Assembly: GCA_963853835.1 (NCBI GenBank)
Contig: OY970820.1
Span: 76,070,909 to 76,134,908, forward strand
DNA length: 64,000 bases
Source: Calendula officinalis
Lineage: Eukaryota; Streptophyta; Magnoliopsida; Asterales; Asteraceae
Reading direction: 5' to 3'
A model generated the notes under the pieces. It had not been told where the DNA came from and made no database searches. It saw only the letters and a program-made list of their open reading frames with translations. Of this stretch, positions 22,711-33,810 are shown one piece after another. A program made the translations under genes and the position numbers. The first letter of the stretch is position 1, and every line of letters begins with the position of its first letter.

Positions 22711-23143
22711 AGGGTCTTTGGTCTAGCAGTATGATGTTTTCCTTACAACCTTGTGGGTGCAAGTCCCGTCGTGTACATAGCTGAAAATTAGGTGTAGATT
22801 AGACTGCTGCCAACCATTGCGTCTCTTTTCCGCCACTTTTCCGCCAGTTGAGTGGCACCATTGGCACGACTCCGTCAGTTGTTCCGCCAGTTGGTACCTC
22901 GCCAGTTTGGAGACGGAGGAGGAGGGTTCTGCCGGTTGTCTGGTGGGGCCCAAAGGGGTATTTTGTGCGTATGTGTTTTGTAATGGTGGGTCCCAAAAAT
23001 TTAAAGGGAAGTAGTATTGTTGGCATGAGTACGTCAATTTAGTGTCGGTTGGAGGGTGAGTTGACGTGACGTTGATTTGGCAACAACTGACAGTATCAGT
23101 GACCACCACCATTGGGAGCAGTCTTAGAATTTGCCGTTCAAAA
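22711..23143 (+). mobile_element. tRNA-headed SINE, interrupted by a Tourist-like MITE
   Basis: A-box-like TTGGTCTAGCAGTATG and B-box-like GGTGCAAGTCCCG lie about 30 bases apart, followed by gtcgtgtacatag and gtgtagatta. After the MITE (22802-23123) the tail resumes as gaatttgccgttcaaaaaaaa. The same tail (atgccgttcaaaac) ends the SINE at 40335-40451, so the two belong to one family. I could not find a clear target duplication here. Confidence 0.6.
22802..23123. mobile_element. Tourist-like MITE (PIF/Harbinger), 322 bp
   Basis: Ends are inverted: GACTGCTGCCAA at the left and TTGGGAGCAGTC at the right. A 3-bp TTA duplication is on both sides (22799-22801, 23124-23126), the signature of PIF/Harbinger elements. 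The interior has GC-rich stretches and no real ORF. It sits inside the SINE. Confidence 0.75.
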
Positions 23144-23448
23144 AAAATTAACTGAAAATTTGTAGAAATTAAACCTCTACATACAGAAGTTTTATATTTA
23201 TTTTATTTTTAAACAACACACTTGCTATTTTAATAACAAAACTCTAACGATTTGAGCTTCTATGATTAATTTTTACTACTTAAATGAAATTACTTATTTA
23301 TCATATTTGTGTCCATCTAATAGTAATTTTAATTTTTCTGTTTGATTTCATCATTGTCACTAGCTATGGAACTCATGGGAGGTATTTAAATCAATTGACG
23401 ATTTTTTTTAAGGATTCGGCACTTGTAACCGAACAACATTTGTTCGCC

Positions 23449-23702
23449 GCAAAATATAGTCACACAGGGTACCCGCCACCGCATTGCTTGGGTACCCCTC
23501 TATAACCATTTAAAGATCCAAGGTGTTCTCTCGGGATCCTTAAGGAGTTATGGAAATTAACATTATGGGACATTATTGGAATGGTTGACACAAATTTTTC
23601 TTTATTAATCGTTGAATCTTTCTATCACCATCACCCACCAATTGATCGCCGCTAAATATAGTCACAAGGTACTCGTCGCCGCATTGCGCGGGTACCTGCT
23701 AG
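23449..23702 (+). mobile_element. Possible Helitron 3' end with duplicated hairpin
   Basis: Near 23666-23697 the sequence can fold (AGGTAC..CG with CG..GTACCT, or CCGC-attgc-GCGG), is followed by CTAG at 23699-23702, and the next base is T. A GC hairpin then CTRR then T is the 3' end form of plant Helitrons. A close relative of the hairpin (gggtacccgccaccgc...gggtaccc) occurs at about 23467-23497. The 5' TC end was not located, so the extent is unknown. If real, the cyclin and unknown exon fragments upstream could be its cargo. Confidence 0.4.
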
Positions 23703-23984
23703 TTATCACTAATATGTAATGGAAAGTAGAAGTGATGGAATATTGAAACATATCTTATCATGACTTTAAGCACACATATAACTTATCATCATATGGATGG
23801 TGCATATTGTCTTGTTTCTATGCACACATATGATGTCGGAGATGTAAAAGTTTATGCGAAACAATATTCTGCCATGTGGAATGCAATTTCTTTTTCCACC
23901 ATCACGAATGCGATTTTTTCTCTAGGTATAGGTGTGATTTATCAAAATATAAAATGGATAAGCTTGTTATTTCTATATCAATAT

Positions 23985-24536
23985 TAGGGCTGTCGAAAAT
24001 AACCAAAACCCGCTCTACCCGCCCGACCCGTTTCGTATTCGGGTAGATCGGGTCGGGTAGTTCGGGTATCGGGTAGAAACATTTGGGTATCGGGTAACCC
24101 GAAAATAATACGGATCGGGTATAACGTAATATTTTAAGTTGGGGGTATACCCGAATAACCGAAATTTATTATAAGGAATTTTTTAAAAGTAATATTTTAT
24201 AATTTTATAAATAAAATACGATCGTTATGTTTGCAATCCATAAATTTCATCTAAAAGTCAATGACAGAGTCTCATGTTGGTTGGAGTTTGGTAAATTACG
24301 GACAAATATGATATATTAAGATCGGAATATAAACATTGTGGTGCCTGTAATACAAGGGTGCAAATTCTCGGGTATTAGTGGATATAACCATTCCCGACCC
24401 ATTACCCGAACTACCCATACCCAATTACCCGAATTTAATTTAGTTCGGGTATAGGGTATTTTTTATATTTGAAAAAACCGAGCTACCCGACCCGAACTAC
24501 CCGAAACCCGAAAGTTATACCCGATCAACACCCCTA
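23985..24536. mobile_element. Non-autonomous hAT-type element, 552 bp
   Basis: Starts TAGGGCTGTCGAAAATAACC and ends GATCAACACCCCTA. The 8-bp duplication atcaatat is perfect (23977-23984 and 24537-24544). Both subterminal zones are crowded with cgggtA/tacccg units (about 24000-24120 and 24365-24520) and the middle is AT-rich. There is no transposase. Confidence 0.88.
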
Positions 24537-24586
24537 ATCAATATATGTTTTAATAAAATATTTACCAACTATGAAGATTCATTATA

Positions 24587-25183
24587 CTTCCTTCGTATCA
24601 CAATAAGTGTTACTTTTGAGATTTCACGGTTTTTGAGGTAAAATATTAAAGTAAAGTTAAAATATATTAAAGTAGGGTTAAAATATATTCCCTCCGTCCC
24701 ACAAAAAAGTTCTCATTTCCCCCTGACATAAGATTTTAGGTGATAGTTAGTGGTGGGGTCATTGATATTATTTTGATTAAAATATAAGGTTGCTTGGAGA
24801 GAGAAAGATAATTAGTGGATAATTATTGATGGAGTTCTTAATAATAAGAGTATTTTATTACGGGAAGCCCACTACATGTGAGAAATGAAAACGTTTTTGT
24901 GGGACAAAAGTTTTAGGAGAAATGAGAACTTTTTTGTGGGACGGAGGGAGTATTAAAGTAGATAGTTAGTGAATGATAAGTCACACTTTTCTTGAATAAA
25001 GTGATATTAATGAGTTTTAAAAGTTAAAGTAAGGATATAAGTGTAATTTCAATTTATTAAAGTGGATAGTTAGTAGAGGTTGACTCCAACATTTTTGCCA
25101 AATAAGGTAACTTTAAAAGTGTATCACTTATTGTGAAACACCCATAAATGGAAAGTGTATCACTTATTGTGATACAGAGGAAG
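24587..25183. mobile_element. Stowaway-type MITE, copy 2, carrying a second MITE
   Basis: Inverted ends cttccttcgtatcacaataa and gtgatacagaggaag, with TA on both sides (24585-24586, 25184-25185). The internal sequence (ttgaggtaaaatattaaagt and aataaagtgatattaatgag) matches copy 1. Without the 263-bp guest at 24688-24950 it is close to 330 bp, the size of its relatives. Confidence 0.82.
24688..24950. mobile_element. Stowaway-type MITE nested in Stowaway copy 2
   Basis: Left end ttccctccgtcccacaaaaa, right end gtgggacggagggag, nearly perfect inverted repeats, with TA on both sides (24686-24687 and 24951-24952). The sequence belongs to a different family (cacaaaaaagttctcattt core) from its host MITE. 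Confidence 0.85.
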
Positions 25184-25185
25184 TA

Positions 25186-25814
25186 TTAAGGAAGATTGTC
25201 GGCAGAGAAATGGTATTGATGTCTACTTCATATGTCTAACAACCATAAATTGATATGTGTAATCCATTAATTCTCTTTTCTCATATCATTGTTTGATTTT
25301 AACATTTGTCTTGATCAAATGTATAAATACATAAATAGACACAAATAGTATACATTAATACTGTTTTCTTGTCAATAATTGCTAATGATAATAGATCTAG
25401 ATTATTATTTTTTTGTGTCAAAAACTGATTAGTTTTGAATCCCTATTCTAGTTCAAGACAAATATACAAAATTTAGTGTGCCATTTGTTTACTTTTACCA
25501 GCAAATGTTTAACAAAAACTATTATCTGGCATTTTCCTAAACATCTATTAATAATGGGTGTTTGAAATTCTATATGCAAAATAAATTATGTATTTTGAAA
25601 ATGAATAATATTAGTTACAAAACGTGATTATAGAAAATAATGTTTGAATTTGATTATATTGTTTGAAATCGTAATAATTATAATCAGTTTTTAGTATTTG
25701 TCAAATCTGAATATTCATTTAGTTAATAGATAACATGCAAATGATCATTTTTCAGAACGGCACCTCCCACCATACTTGTCCAAGATGTTGTTTTAGGCCT
25801 AAAAATACATATAC
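25186..25814. other. Spacer, nothing recognised
   Basis: AT-rich sequence without ORFs, repeats or RNA gene signals that I can support. Confidence 0.55.
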
Positions 25815-25816
25815 TA

Positions 25817-26126
25817 CCCCCGTTTCAAAATAAGTGATACACTTTCTATTTTGGGGTGTTTCAAAATAAGTGATACACTTTAAAAACTTACAATATTTGG
25901 TAAAAGGTAGTGGGAATCACACCCACTAACTATCTCCTTTAATAAAGTGAAAAGACACATGTACCTTTACTTTTACTTTTAAATATAATTAAACTTACTT
26001 TAATCAATATATGTGGGACCTATCATCAACTAACTATCAAATTTAATCTAATTAACCTTCATTATCATATTTTGCCTAAAAAAATGTGAACTCTAATTTG
26101 TATCATTTATTTTGAAACGGAAGAAG
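25817..26126. mobile_element. Stowaway-type MITE, copy 3
   Basis: 310 bp. The left end cccccgtttcaaaataagtg and right end ttattttgaaacggaagaag are inverted, with TA at 25815-25816 and 26127-26128. The left terminal motif is duplicated (again near 25860). Confidence 0.82.
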
Positions 26127-26128
26127 TA

Positions 26129-26356
26129 ATTGATTTTTTTATTTATTTTTTGTTGCAAAATATTCATTTTAGAATAACTACGTTTCAAAAGCACAATAAA
26201 CAAAAAGTATGTTTTAAATCGCAATTTCAAACACGTTATAAGTTGGGAATCTCACATGGGTAAGTTGGTAACTTTGTTCTCTCAAATAAATATTTAACTT
26301 CTCCAATATACCTGTAAAAGTTAACTTCCCAAATATAGTTTAAACATCTTTTTTAT
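26129..26356. other. Spacer before the giant MULE
   Basis: AT-rich and featureless. It ends at the 10-bp target duplication of the MULE (26357-26366). Confidence 0.55.
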
Positions 26357-26366
26357 ATAGTTCTAT

Positions 26367-26430
26367 GAGTTGCATTCAGGGAGGTTCCTTGAAATTTTAA
26401 AGTCCCAAGGGACAATCTACAACCATCGGA
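26367..26430 (+). repeat. MULE left terminal inverted repeat (degenerate)
   Basis: From the target duplication inward it reads gagttgcattcagggaggtt and then reaches ttttaaagtcccaagggaca. The reverse complement of the right end has ttttaaagtcccaggggata at a similar depth. The outermost bases match poorly. Confidence 0.65.
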
Positions 26431-26860
26431 TGAAACACAATCAATGATCAAGATTAACCCAGCAATTACACGCGCATGGGTACTATGGTCATTATGAAAT
26501 TATACATCACGTCCTCCAGCAAAAGAACCTCAGATGCACTTTTCACAAAATCACTGGCGATCCCCGCGATTTCTAAGGCGCAATCACTGGCGATTTACAG
26601 CGATCTGTACGCAACAAATCATCGAACCGATTGCGGCAATTCAATCACAAACATTCAACAACGTTTTTCTGGAATTCGAGCCCTAATCAAAATCGCGATT
26701 TGAATAAATTCGCTCTAATCAATTGCAGATCTGAAAATCCGACGTTATCAATGAATTTAAATACAGAATCTTTGAATAGCAACGAATCAGAGAAAAAAAC
26801 GATGATCCAGGTAAGAAATTGCAATTCAAATTTTATGAAACAGGTAATAGCTTACAAAAA

Positions 26861-27670
26861 CATATGTGCTTCAAGTTTACAAGCACATGTGTTTGTAAAC
26901 TGCGAATTGTTTAAATGCGATCTGGTGTGTTTCGTTACTGGAAGCACATGTGTTTTTGTATAAAAACAAGATACTTTATTACATAACGAAACACATGTGC
27001 TTCATGAGATGAAGCACATGTGTTTGGCTGTACATTGAAACTCCTTTATTTTGCAAAACATCTGTTATTAGTGAAGCACATGTGCTTCCAGTACGAAACA
27101 CATGTGCTTCATGATATGAAGCACATGTGCTTGGATGTACACATACACTCCTTTATTTTGCAAAACAACTGTTATTAGTGAAGCACATCTGCTTCATGAG
27201 ATGAAGCACATGTGCTTCATGAGATGAAGCACATGTGTTTGGCTATACATTGAAACTCCTTTATTTTGCAAAACAACTGTTATTAGTGAAGCACATGTGC
27301 TTCCAGTACGAAACACATGTGCTTCATGAGATGAAGCACATGTGCTTGGCTGTACACATACACTCCTTTATTTTGCAAAACAACTGTTATTAGTGAAGCA
27401 CATGTGCTTCATGACCTGAAGGACATTTGCTTGGTTGTACATTGAAACTCCTTTATTTTGCAAAACAACTGTTATAGTGAAGCACATGTGCTTCCAGTAA
27501 CGAAACACATGTGCTTCATGAGATGAAGCACATGTGCTTGGCTATACATATACACTCCTTTATTTTCAAAAAGAACTGTTATTAGTGAAGCACATGTGCT
27601 TCAAGTTTACAAACACACGTGCTTCATAGTTAGGTCAACACAGAAAAGTATGAAGTTTAAAAACACATGT
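26861..27670. repeat. CACATGTG palindrome array in MULE 5' intron
   Basis: Many copies of GAAGCACATGTGCTTC and variants (GAAACACATGTGTTTC, half-and-half forms). They sit in a higher-order unit of about 110-125 bp containing ctcctttattttgcaaaac and ctgttattagtgaagcacat, repeated about five times in tandem. The array ends before the transposase exon at about 27706. Confidence 0.9.
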
Positions 27671-28528
27671 GATTATGTATTCTAATTGATTATATGAATA
27701 TGCAGCTTCAGGCGTGAATATCAGTCCGAAACCTGTTAAAGTATTATACATGGATACACCAGGAGGATCTATATATAATGTCCCAATTGTTGATGATGGA
27801 TTACTACCAATTAAAGGGCAAAGGTTTAAAACAGTTGAAGAGTGTATTGAAATGTATAGAAATTATGCATACAACGGAGGATTTGACATAGTTAGGTCAA
27901 CACAGAAAAGGACAAGGTCAGGTTTAGTAAAAGATAGATATGTTTGGTGCGACAGATATGGTTTACCAAGAAATGTGACTGATGACACCCTCAACGGAGA
28001 AGAAAACCTTACAAGAATTAGAAAAAAACACACAAGAAAAACATGATGCATGGCTTATGTTAGGTTTCTCTGGAATGATCGATTAGCAAATTATGAACTT
28101 GTTGACTTCGAGGATAAACACAATCACGAGTTGATTCCTCAAGAGTATATGCATCTATCTACGAAAAATAGAACTTTGAAGTATGCTGAACAACTATTTG
28201 TATTTAATGCTGCAAATGCAAACATAGGTCCAACAAAAGCACATCTTCTTTATAGTAATATGAAGGGATGTGAACATAATGTCAACGGAACAGTTGATGA
28301 TTTCAGAAATTGGAAAAGGGATTTAAATGTCTTTATAAATGAAAGTGATGATCAAATGCTTGTAAATAAGATGGAAGAAAGGAAGAAATATGCATCAGGT
28401 TTCTCATTTGAGTACAAGATTGAAAAAAGCCAATTACACTCAATATTTTGGGCAGATGAAGTAGAAAAGTGTAACTACAAGGAATTTAGTGATGTCATGT
28501 CATTTGATGCTACATATAGAACAAACAG

Positions 28529-29072
28529 GTACACATGTGTTTCACAACTTGAAGCACATGTGTTTCGTTATTAGAAGCACATGTGCTTCACTAATAGCAG
28601 TTGTTTTGAAAAATAAAGGAGTGTATATGAACATCTAAGCACATGTGCTTCAGGTCATGAAGCACATGTGTTTTGTTACTGGAAGCACATATGCTTCACT
28701 AATAACAATTGTTTTGCAAATAAAGGAGTGTATGTGTACAGCCAAGCACATGTGCTTCATCTCATGAAGCACATGTGTTTCATTACTGGAAGCACATGTG
28801 CTTCACTAATAACAGTTGTTTTGCAAAATAAATGAGTTTCAATGTACAACCAAGCACATGTGCTTTGGGTCATGAAGCACATGTGTTTCGTTACTGGAAG
28901 CACATGTGCTTCACTAATAACAGTTCTTTTTAAAAATAAAGGAGTGTATATGTACAGCCAAGCACATGTGCTTCATCTCAATGAAGCACATGTGTTTCGT
29001 TACTGGGAGCACATGTGATTTACTAATTAAAATGATAGAAGCCTGACTCACTAATTGACATGTGATTTATAG
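28529..29072. repeat. Transposase intron filled with the palindrome array, opposite orientation
   Basis: The intron starts GTACACATG after FDATYRTNR and ends at AG 29071-29072. It is made of the same higher-order unit as 26861-27670 but reverse-complemented (ttttgcaaaataaaggagtg, actaataacagttgtttt), repeated about four times. The two arrays thus form a large imperfect inverted repeat around the transposase exon. Confidence 0.88.
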
Positions 29073-29331
29073 GTACAACCTCATGTTTGTGCCCTTCACT
29101 GGAATAGATAATCATCGTAGGTGTGTGACTTTTGCTGCGGCATTGATAAAAGATGAAACATCAGAGACTTATACGTGGCTGCTTAACTCATTCATAAAGA
29201 CTTTTGTAAAAGAGTCAATTATGATAGTAACAGATCAGGATAAATCTATGAAGAAAGCTATTGAGAATGTATTTAGGACTGCTAAACATCGACTCTGCAT
29301 GTCGCATATTGCACAAAAGTTGCCAGCAAAT

Positions 29332-29585
29332 GTATTAATTTAAAATTTATAATCACCTTCTTTGAAACACATGTGTTTCAAATAGTGAAGCACATGTGCT
29401 TGGAAACTGCTTTATGAAATGAAACACACGTGTTTCACTATTAGAAACACATGGGATTCATTTTTTGTATGCTTCAATATTTTTAGTAACTCTTCTTTTT
29501 AGTGAAACACATGTGCTTCAAAAGGTAAAACACATGTGATTCTTAATAAATATGGTCCCTTGTAATTTTGATATATGTACACGAG
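29332..29585. repeat. Transposase intron with palindromes
   Basis: About seven CACATGTG-type units (29365-29545) without the longer tandem unit. The acceptor assignment (near 29585) is chosen for codon phase and is uncertain. Confidence 0.7.
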
Positions 29586-30161
29586 GCAATTCCAGGAATT
29601 GAACAAGAAGTGGAAAGAGATTTCAAGAGCAGATTTGATAAAATTGTTTGGATCATGTACATCGAAGCTGATAAATTTGAGGAAAAATGGGAAAAGTTGA
29701 TGAATGATTTTGCTTTACAAAATAATAGTTGGTTCAAACATATGTTTGAGATTAGATCAACTTGGATTCCGACATATTTCATTGAAACTGAAATGTTTGG
29801 ATTGATGAGAACAATTTCAAGATCAGAAAGTGAGAATGCCTTTTTTTCAAACTTCATGAAACAAGGAACAAATCTGATAAATTTTATGGGAAGCTTTGAT
29901 TCGGAAATGTTAAGACAAAGATCAAAGAAAGAAGAATTGGATTGCAAGACAATCCGAACAACTAGAAATTTGTGTACGAAACTGAAAATTAAAGAGCATG
30001 CATCAAAATTATACACAAATGCAGTATTTGATATCATTCAGAAGGAGATAGAAGCAGCTGTATATAATTGCTCTTTGGAAAAAATGAATACTGAGGAGGA
30101 TTGTCAAATTTTTATTGTTAACGAAACCTCAAAGGAAAAAGAAGTTGATATTCAATACAAG

Positions 30162-30615
30162 GTAACACTGAATTAACAAATATTAGTTTTTTTAATAGAA
30201 ACATATGTGTTTCAAAAAGGTGAAAAGCACATGTGTTTCACCAGGTGAAGCACATGTGTTTCTATTAAAAAATTGTTACAAATCACATGTGCTTGACAAT
30301 CTATTTCATAAATCAGTTTCCAAGCACATGTGCTTCAACTTGTTAAGCACATGTTTTTGACAAGGTGAAGCTCATGTGTTTCAAAGAAGCTGATTTTTAA
30401 TTTTAAAAAGTGTTCATAAAGCAGTTTCCAAACACATGTGCTCCATAAGTTGAAGCACATGTGCTTGGCAAGGTGAAGCACATGTTTTTCAAAGAAGGTG
30501 ATTTTAAAATTTAAAAAGTGTTCATAAAGCAGTTTCCAAGCACATGTGCTTCACAAGTTGAAGCACATGTGATTATTAACTTACTAACATTGAAACTTTT
30601 GTTTGTTTGCAAAAG
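30162..30615. repeat. Transposase intron with palindromes
   Basis: A phase-0 intron. It holds a local unit of about 110 bp (gtttccaAGCACATGTGCTTcacaagttgaag, then ttaaaaagtgttcataaagc) repeated two to three times. Confidence 0.8.
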
Positions 30616-31234
30616 GTGGTTCATAATCAGAAAGATGGATTATAAGTGTGTACATGTAGACACTATCTCCGATTTGGACTCCTATGCCGACACTGTTTTT
30701 GGGTTTTGAAGAATAGTAATATAGATAAAATCCCTAATCAATACATAATGAGACGTTGGAGAAGAAACATAATACCACCTGAGTTAAGAGCAAGAAGAAA
30801 CAGATATGGCAATGAAAATATTCGAGTTCAGAAAGTGGTTAATGAAATGACATCTGTTTTTGAAGATTGTGTTCAGCTACTTAGTCCTAATGAAGAAAAG
30901 CTTAAAGAATATCTTGAAAAACTTAAAGTGTTCAAGACTGAAATTGAAAATGATATGCCAAAACAACCTCCAAAAACCAAAAAGGTTATTATGGGGGATA
31001 TGTATCGTGTTCCAGAGAAAGTTATTACTGGAGTAGGAAACCCACATGTTGGCACATACAAAGGATGTGGAAGAGATAAACATGTAATGAGTGGTAAAGA
31101 GATGGGAAATTAAAGAAAGCAACAAGAAGAAAAATATTTGCAGTAATTGTAAAATGACAAATCACAATACTGGAACATGTGAAAAATATCATGAGAGCAT
31201 AAAAAAAAAGAACAACAACAACATGATATTTTAA

Positions 31235-32131
31235 ATTCTGAAGCGACTGTGAACAAAGAGTGAAACAAATCTTACCCTTAGAATTTTTTTTTCTGTGATT
31301 TTTTTTTTCCATCATTTACAAATAGATAAAAGCAAATGTAAGACTTAATTTGGATGTGATTACTTGTGTTCATGAACAAAAGCACATGTGCTTGGCCTTA
31401 TGAAGCACATGTGTTTCATAATGATATGTTCGTCACTTGGTTTTATTGCTTTTCTTATTAGTGAAGCACATGTGCTTCATAAGGCCAAGCACATATGCTT
31501 CACTAATAACAGATCGCAATCAAACAATGCGCTGCTTGCAAACACATGTGCTTTTAAACTTGAAGCACATGTGTTTTCTTATTAGTGAAGCACATGTGCT
31601 TCATAAGGCCAAGAACATGTGTTTCGTGATTCAAACACAAAATGACTTGCTTGTAAGTTACATGTGTACATGAACCAAAACACATGTGCTTGGCTTTATG
31701 AAGCACGTGTGCTTCATAATGATATGTTCGACACTCGTTTTCGTTGTTTTTCTTATTAATGAAGCACATGTGCTTAATAAGGTCAAGCACATATGTTCCG
31801 TGATTTAAACACAAATGACTTGTTTGTAAGTTACATGTGTTCATAACGCCAAGCACATGTGCTTCATGACTTGAAGCACATGTGTTTCAAGTTGTGAAGC
31901 ACATGTGTTTCATGACTTAAAGCACATGTGCTTCATGACATGAAACACATGTGCTTCACTAATAACAGTTGATTTTGAAAAATAAAGGAGTGTATCTCTA
32001 CAAAAATATAACATTAGTAAATTGTTTTTTTAAACAAAAAAAAAACATAATTAGATAGTAGCAAAACAAAAATAAAAAAAACTAGAAATTAAATTGTATC
32101 AGAACAAGACTTGATTTGAATATTAAAGAGA
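31235..32131. repeat. Convergent intergenic spacer with palindrome array
   Basis: Lies between the 3' ends of the transposase (+) and Ulp1 (-) genes. Palindromes are dense at 31380-31965 and absent near both gene ends. Apparent ORFs here (for example 31388-31585, 31437-31673 and the minus-strand 31554-31856) are translations of the palindrome (recurring EAHV and KHMCF) and not genes. Confidence 0.85.
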
Positions 32132-32784
32132 CTATTTATTACGTTGTCGCCTGTTAGAAAGTGCTTCACAGATCATTTTTTTAATGTCTTTCAGTGAGTG
32201 ATTGTTGAAGAATTTAAATGCTTCCTCAATCATTTCATCAGCATGAATGTGGAGCTCATGAGTGATGATTTTGATGCAAACCGCATCCTGAACTTTTTAA
32301 GCATCAAATTTTGATCATCGTCTTCCCTTGGTATTTCGGAATTCCAGTAATTTTGTATTTTAGCTGTGAAAGATTCCATGTGGAACATTACAAATGCACC
32401 ACAATCGACAAAATTCTTTTCGGATGACCAATTCATTATCAATTTCTTCGCTTTCAAATTCTCAACAACTGTAGATGCCGGATGCTTATATTTTTCTAAA
32501 TGCATCATAACACAATATTGCTGTATATAAAAGGATTTTTAAAAATATATCAAAAAATAATAATTATATGAAAAAATATATGAAAACTAACCACCAATCT
32601 CAGAACCTTCCCATACTTTGTTTCAAATTCGCCTCTAGTACGGTTGTCCAGAATGTATAATACAGCTTCAGATCGAATGTCAAAGACTAAGACATAGAAG
32701 TGCTCATGAGCAAGAATCGGGAAGAACACCTGTAATACATTTAAGAGTCAAGAAATATAACAAGATAAAAGTGGTTTTCGTACC

Positions 32785-32990
32785 CTGAAACACATGTGCT
32801 TCAAGTTGTGAAACACATGTGTTTCACAAGATAAAAGTGCTTCAATAAGAGAAACACATGTGTTTCATTAGGTGAAGCACATGTGCTTCACAAGAAGAAA
32901 CACATATGTATCACTTAACCAAATACATGTGCTTCCAGTAACGAAACACATGTGCTTCATGAGATGAAGCACATGTGCTTCACAACTTGA
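32785..32990. repeat. Palindrome cluster in Ulp1 module B intron
   Basis: About ten CACATGTG-type units between the HFYV exon and the upstream exon on the minus strand. Confidence 0.85.
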
Positions 32991-33489
32991 AAAATCTTTG
33001 TAACCTAAAAACACAGAAGGAAAAGTAAAGTTCCATTACCATATCGTAAGCTTTCATCGACAAAACATCAACATCATTACCAAAAAAATCAGAGTGAAAT
33101 GATTCAAAAGTATTGAATATGCTTTCTCTTGATTCATTATTATATTCAGAAAAGAAATGTGATTTCTGTTCATGAAAGATAGTTAACACTCAGAACATAA
33201 ATATACAGAATTAACAAATTAAACTTACAATAAGTGATGCTGGTGCAAAAAGTCTATTCAAAGCATAAGGACTCTTAAATTTTTCTTCATGATTCATAAT
33301 CACTGCCCACAAATCGACGACAGTTGCCTCCACATACAAACCTAGACAAAGAGTTTCCAAACCCAACCTTGTACTCATCCCATCACCATGCTTGCCTTCG
33401 AAAACAAAATCCCTATCATGACATAAAGAAAACAACACAATGTTAGTTCAGTCACTTAAAAAAAATAAAAAATAAAATGGAATTTAATG

Positions 33490-33810
33490 TTTACAAGCTC
33501 ATGTGTTTCACAAGGTAAACTCAAATGTGCTTCATAAGGCCAAGCACATGTGTTCCGTGATTCAAATACAAATGACTTGCTTGTAAGTTACATGTGTTCA
33601 GGAACAAAAACAAATGTGCTAGGCCTTATGAAGCACATGTGTTTCATAATGATATATTCGACACTTGTTTTATTATTTTTCTTATTAGTGAAGCACATGT
33701 GCTTAATAAGGCCAAGCACATGTGCTTCAAGTTGTGAAGCACACGTGTTTGATGACTTGAAGCACATGTGCTTCATGACATGAAACACATGTGCTTCACT
33801 AATAACAGTT
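33490..33810. repeat. Palindrome cluster in Ulp1 module B intron
   Basis: About ten palindromic units. The ORFs 33550-33783 (+) and 33588-33788 (-) that span it are translations of the repeat. Confidence 0.85.

Larger units (their letters stand above)
26751..31234 (+). pseudogene. MULE transposase, FAR1-related, with introns
   Basis: Homologous exons: about 27714-28528 (FAR1-type DNA-binding domain, CIEMYRNYAYNGGFDI to FEDKHNHEL, then the transposase start with FDATYRTNR), 29073-29331 (MULE core, GIDNHRRCVTFAAAL and IVTDQD), about 29586-30161 (core C-terminal part, RSESENAFF) and 30616-31234 (SWIM finger CTCRHYLRFGLLCRH, then zinc knuckle CSNCKMTNHNTGTC). The 28528/29073 and 30161/30616 junctions keep phase. 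A possible 5' exon (26751-26810) does not join in phase. Lesions: stop at 28044, stop at 30643, and a one-base shift near 31100. The product would bind element ends and cut them in the nucleus. It is nearly intact, so inactivation looks recent. Confidence 0.85.

Noticed and set aside
22723..23112. Overlapping ORFs on both strands at 22723-23112
   Set aside because: They cross the SINE/MITE junction and have no recognisable domain; GC content of the MITE explains their openness.
31388..33788. ORFs rich in EAHV/KHMCF peptides (31388-31585, 31437-31673, minus 31554-31856, 33550-33783, minus 33588-33788)
   Set aside because: They are translations of the CACATGTG palindrome, occur on both strands and lie in introns or spacers.
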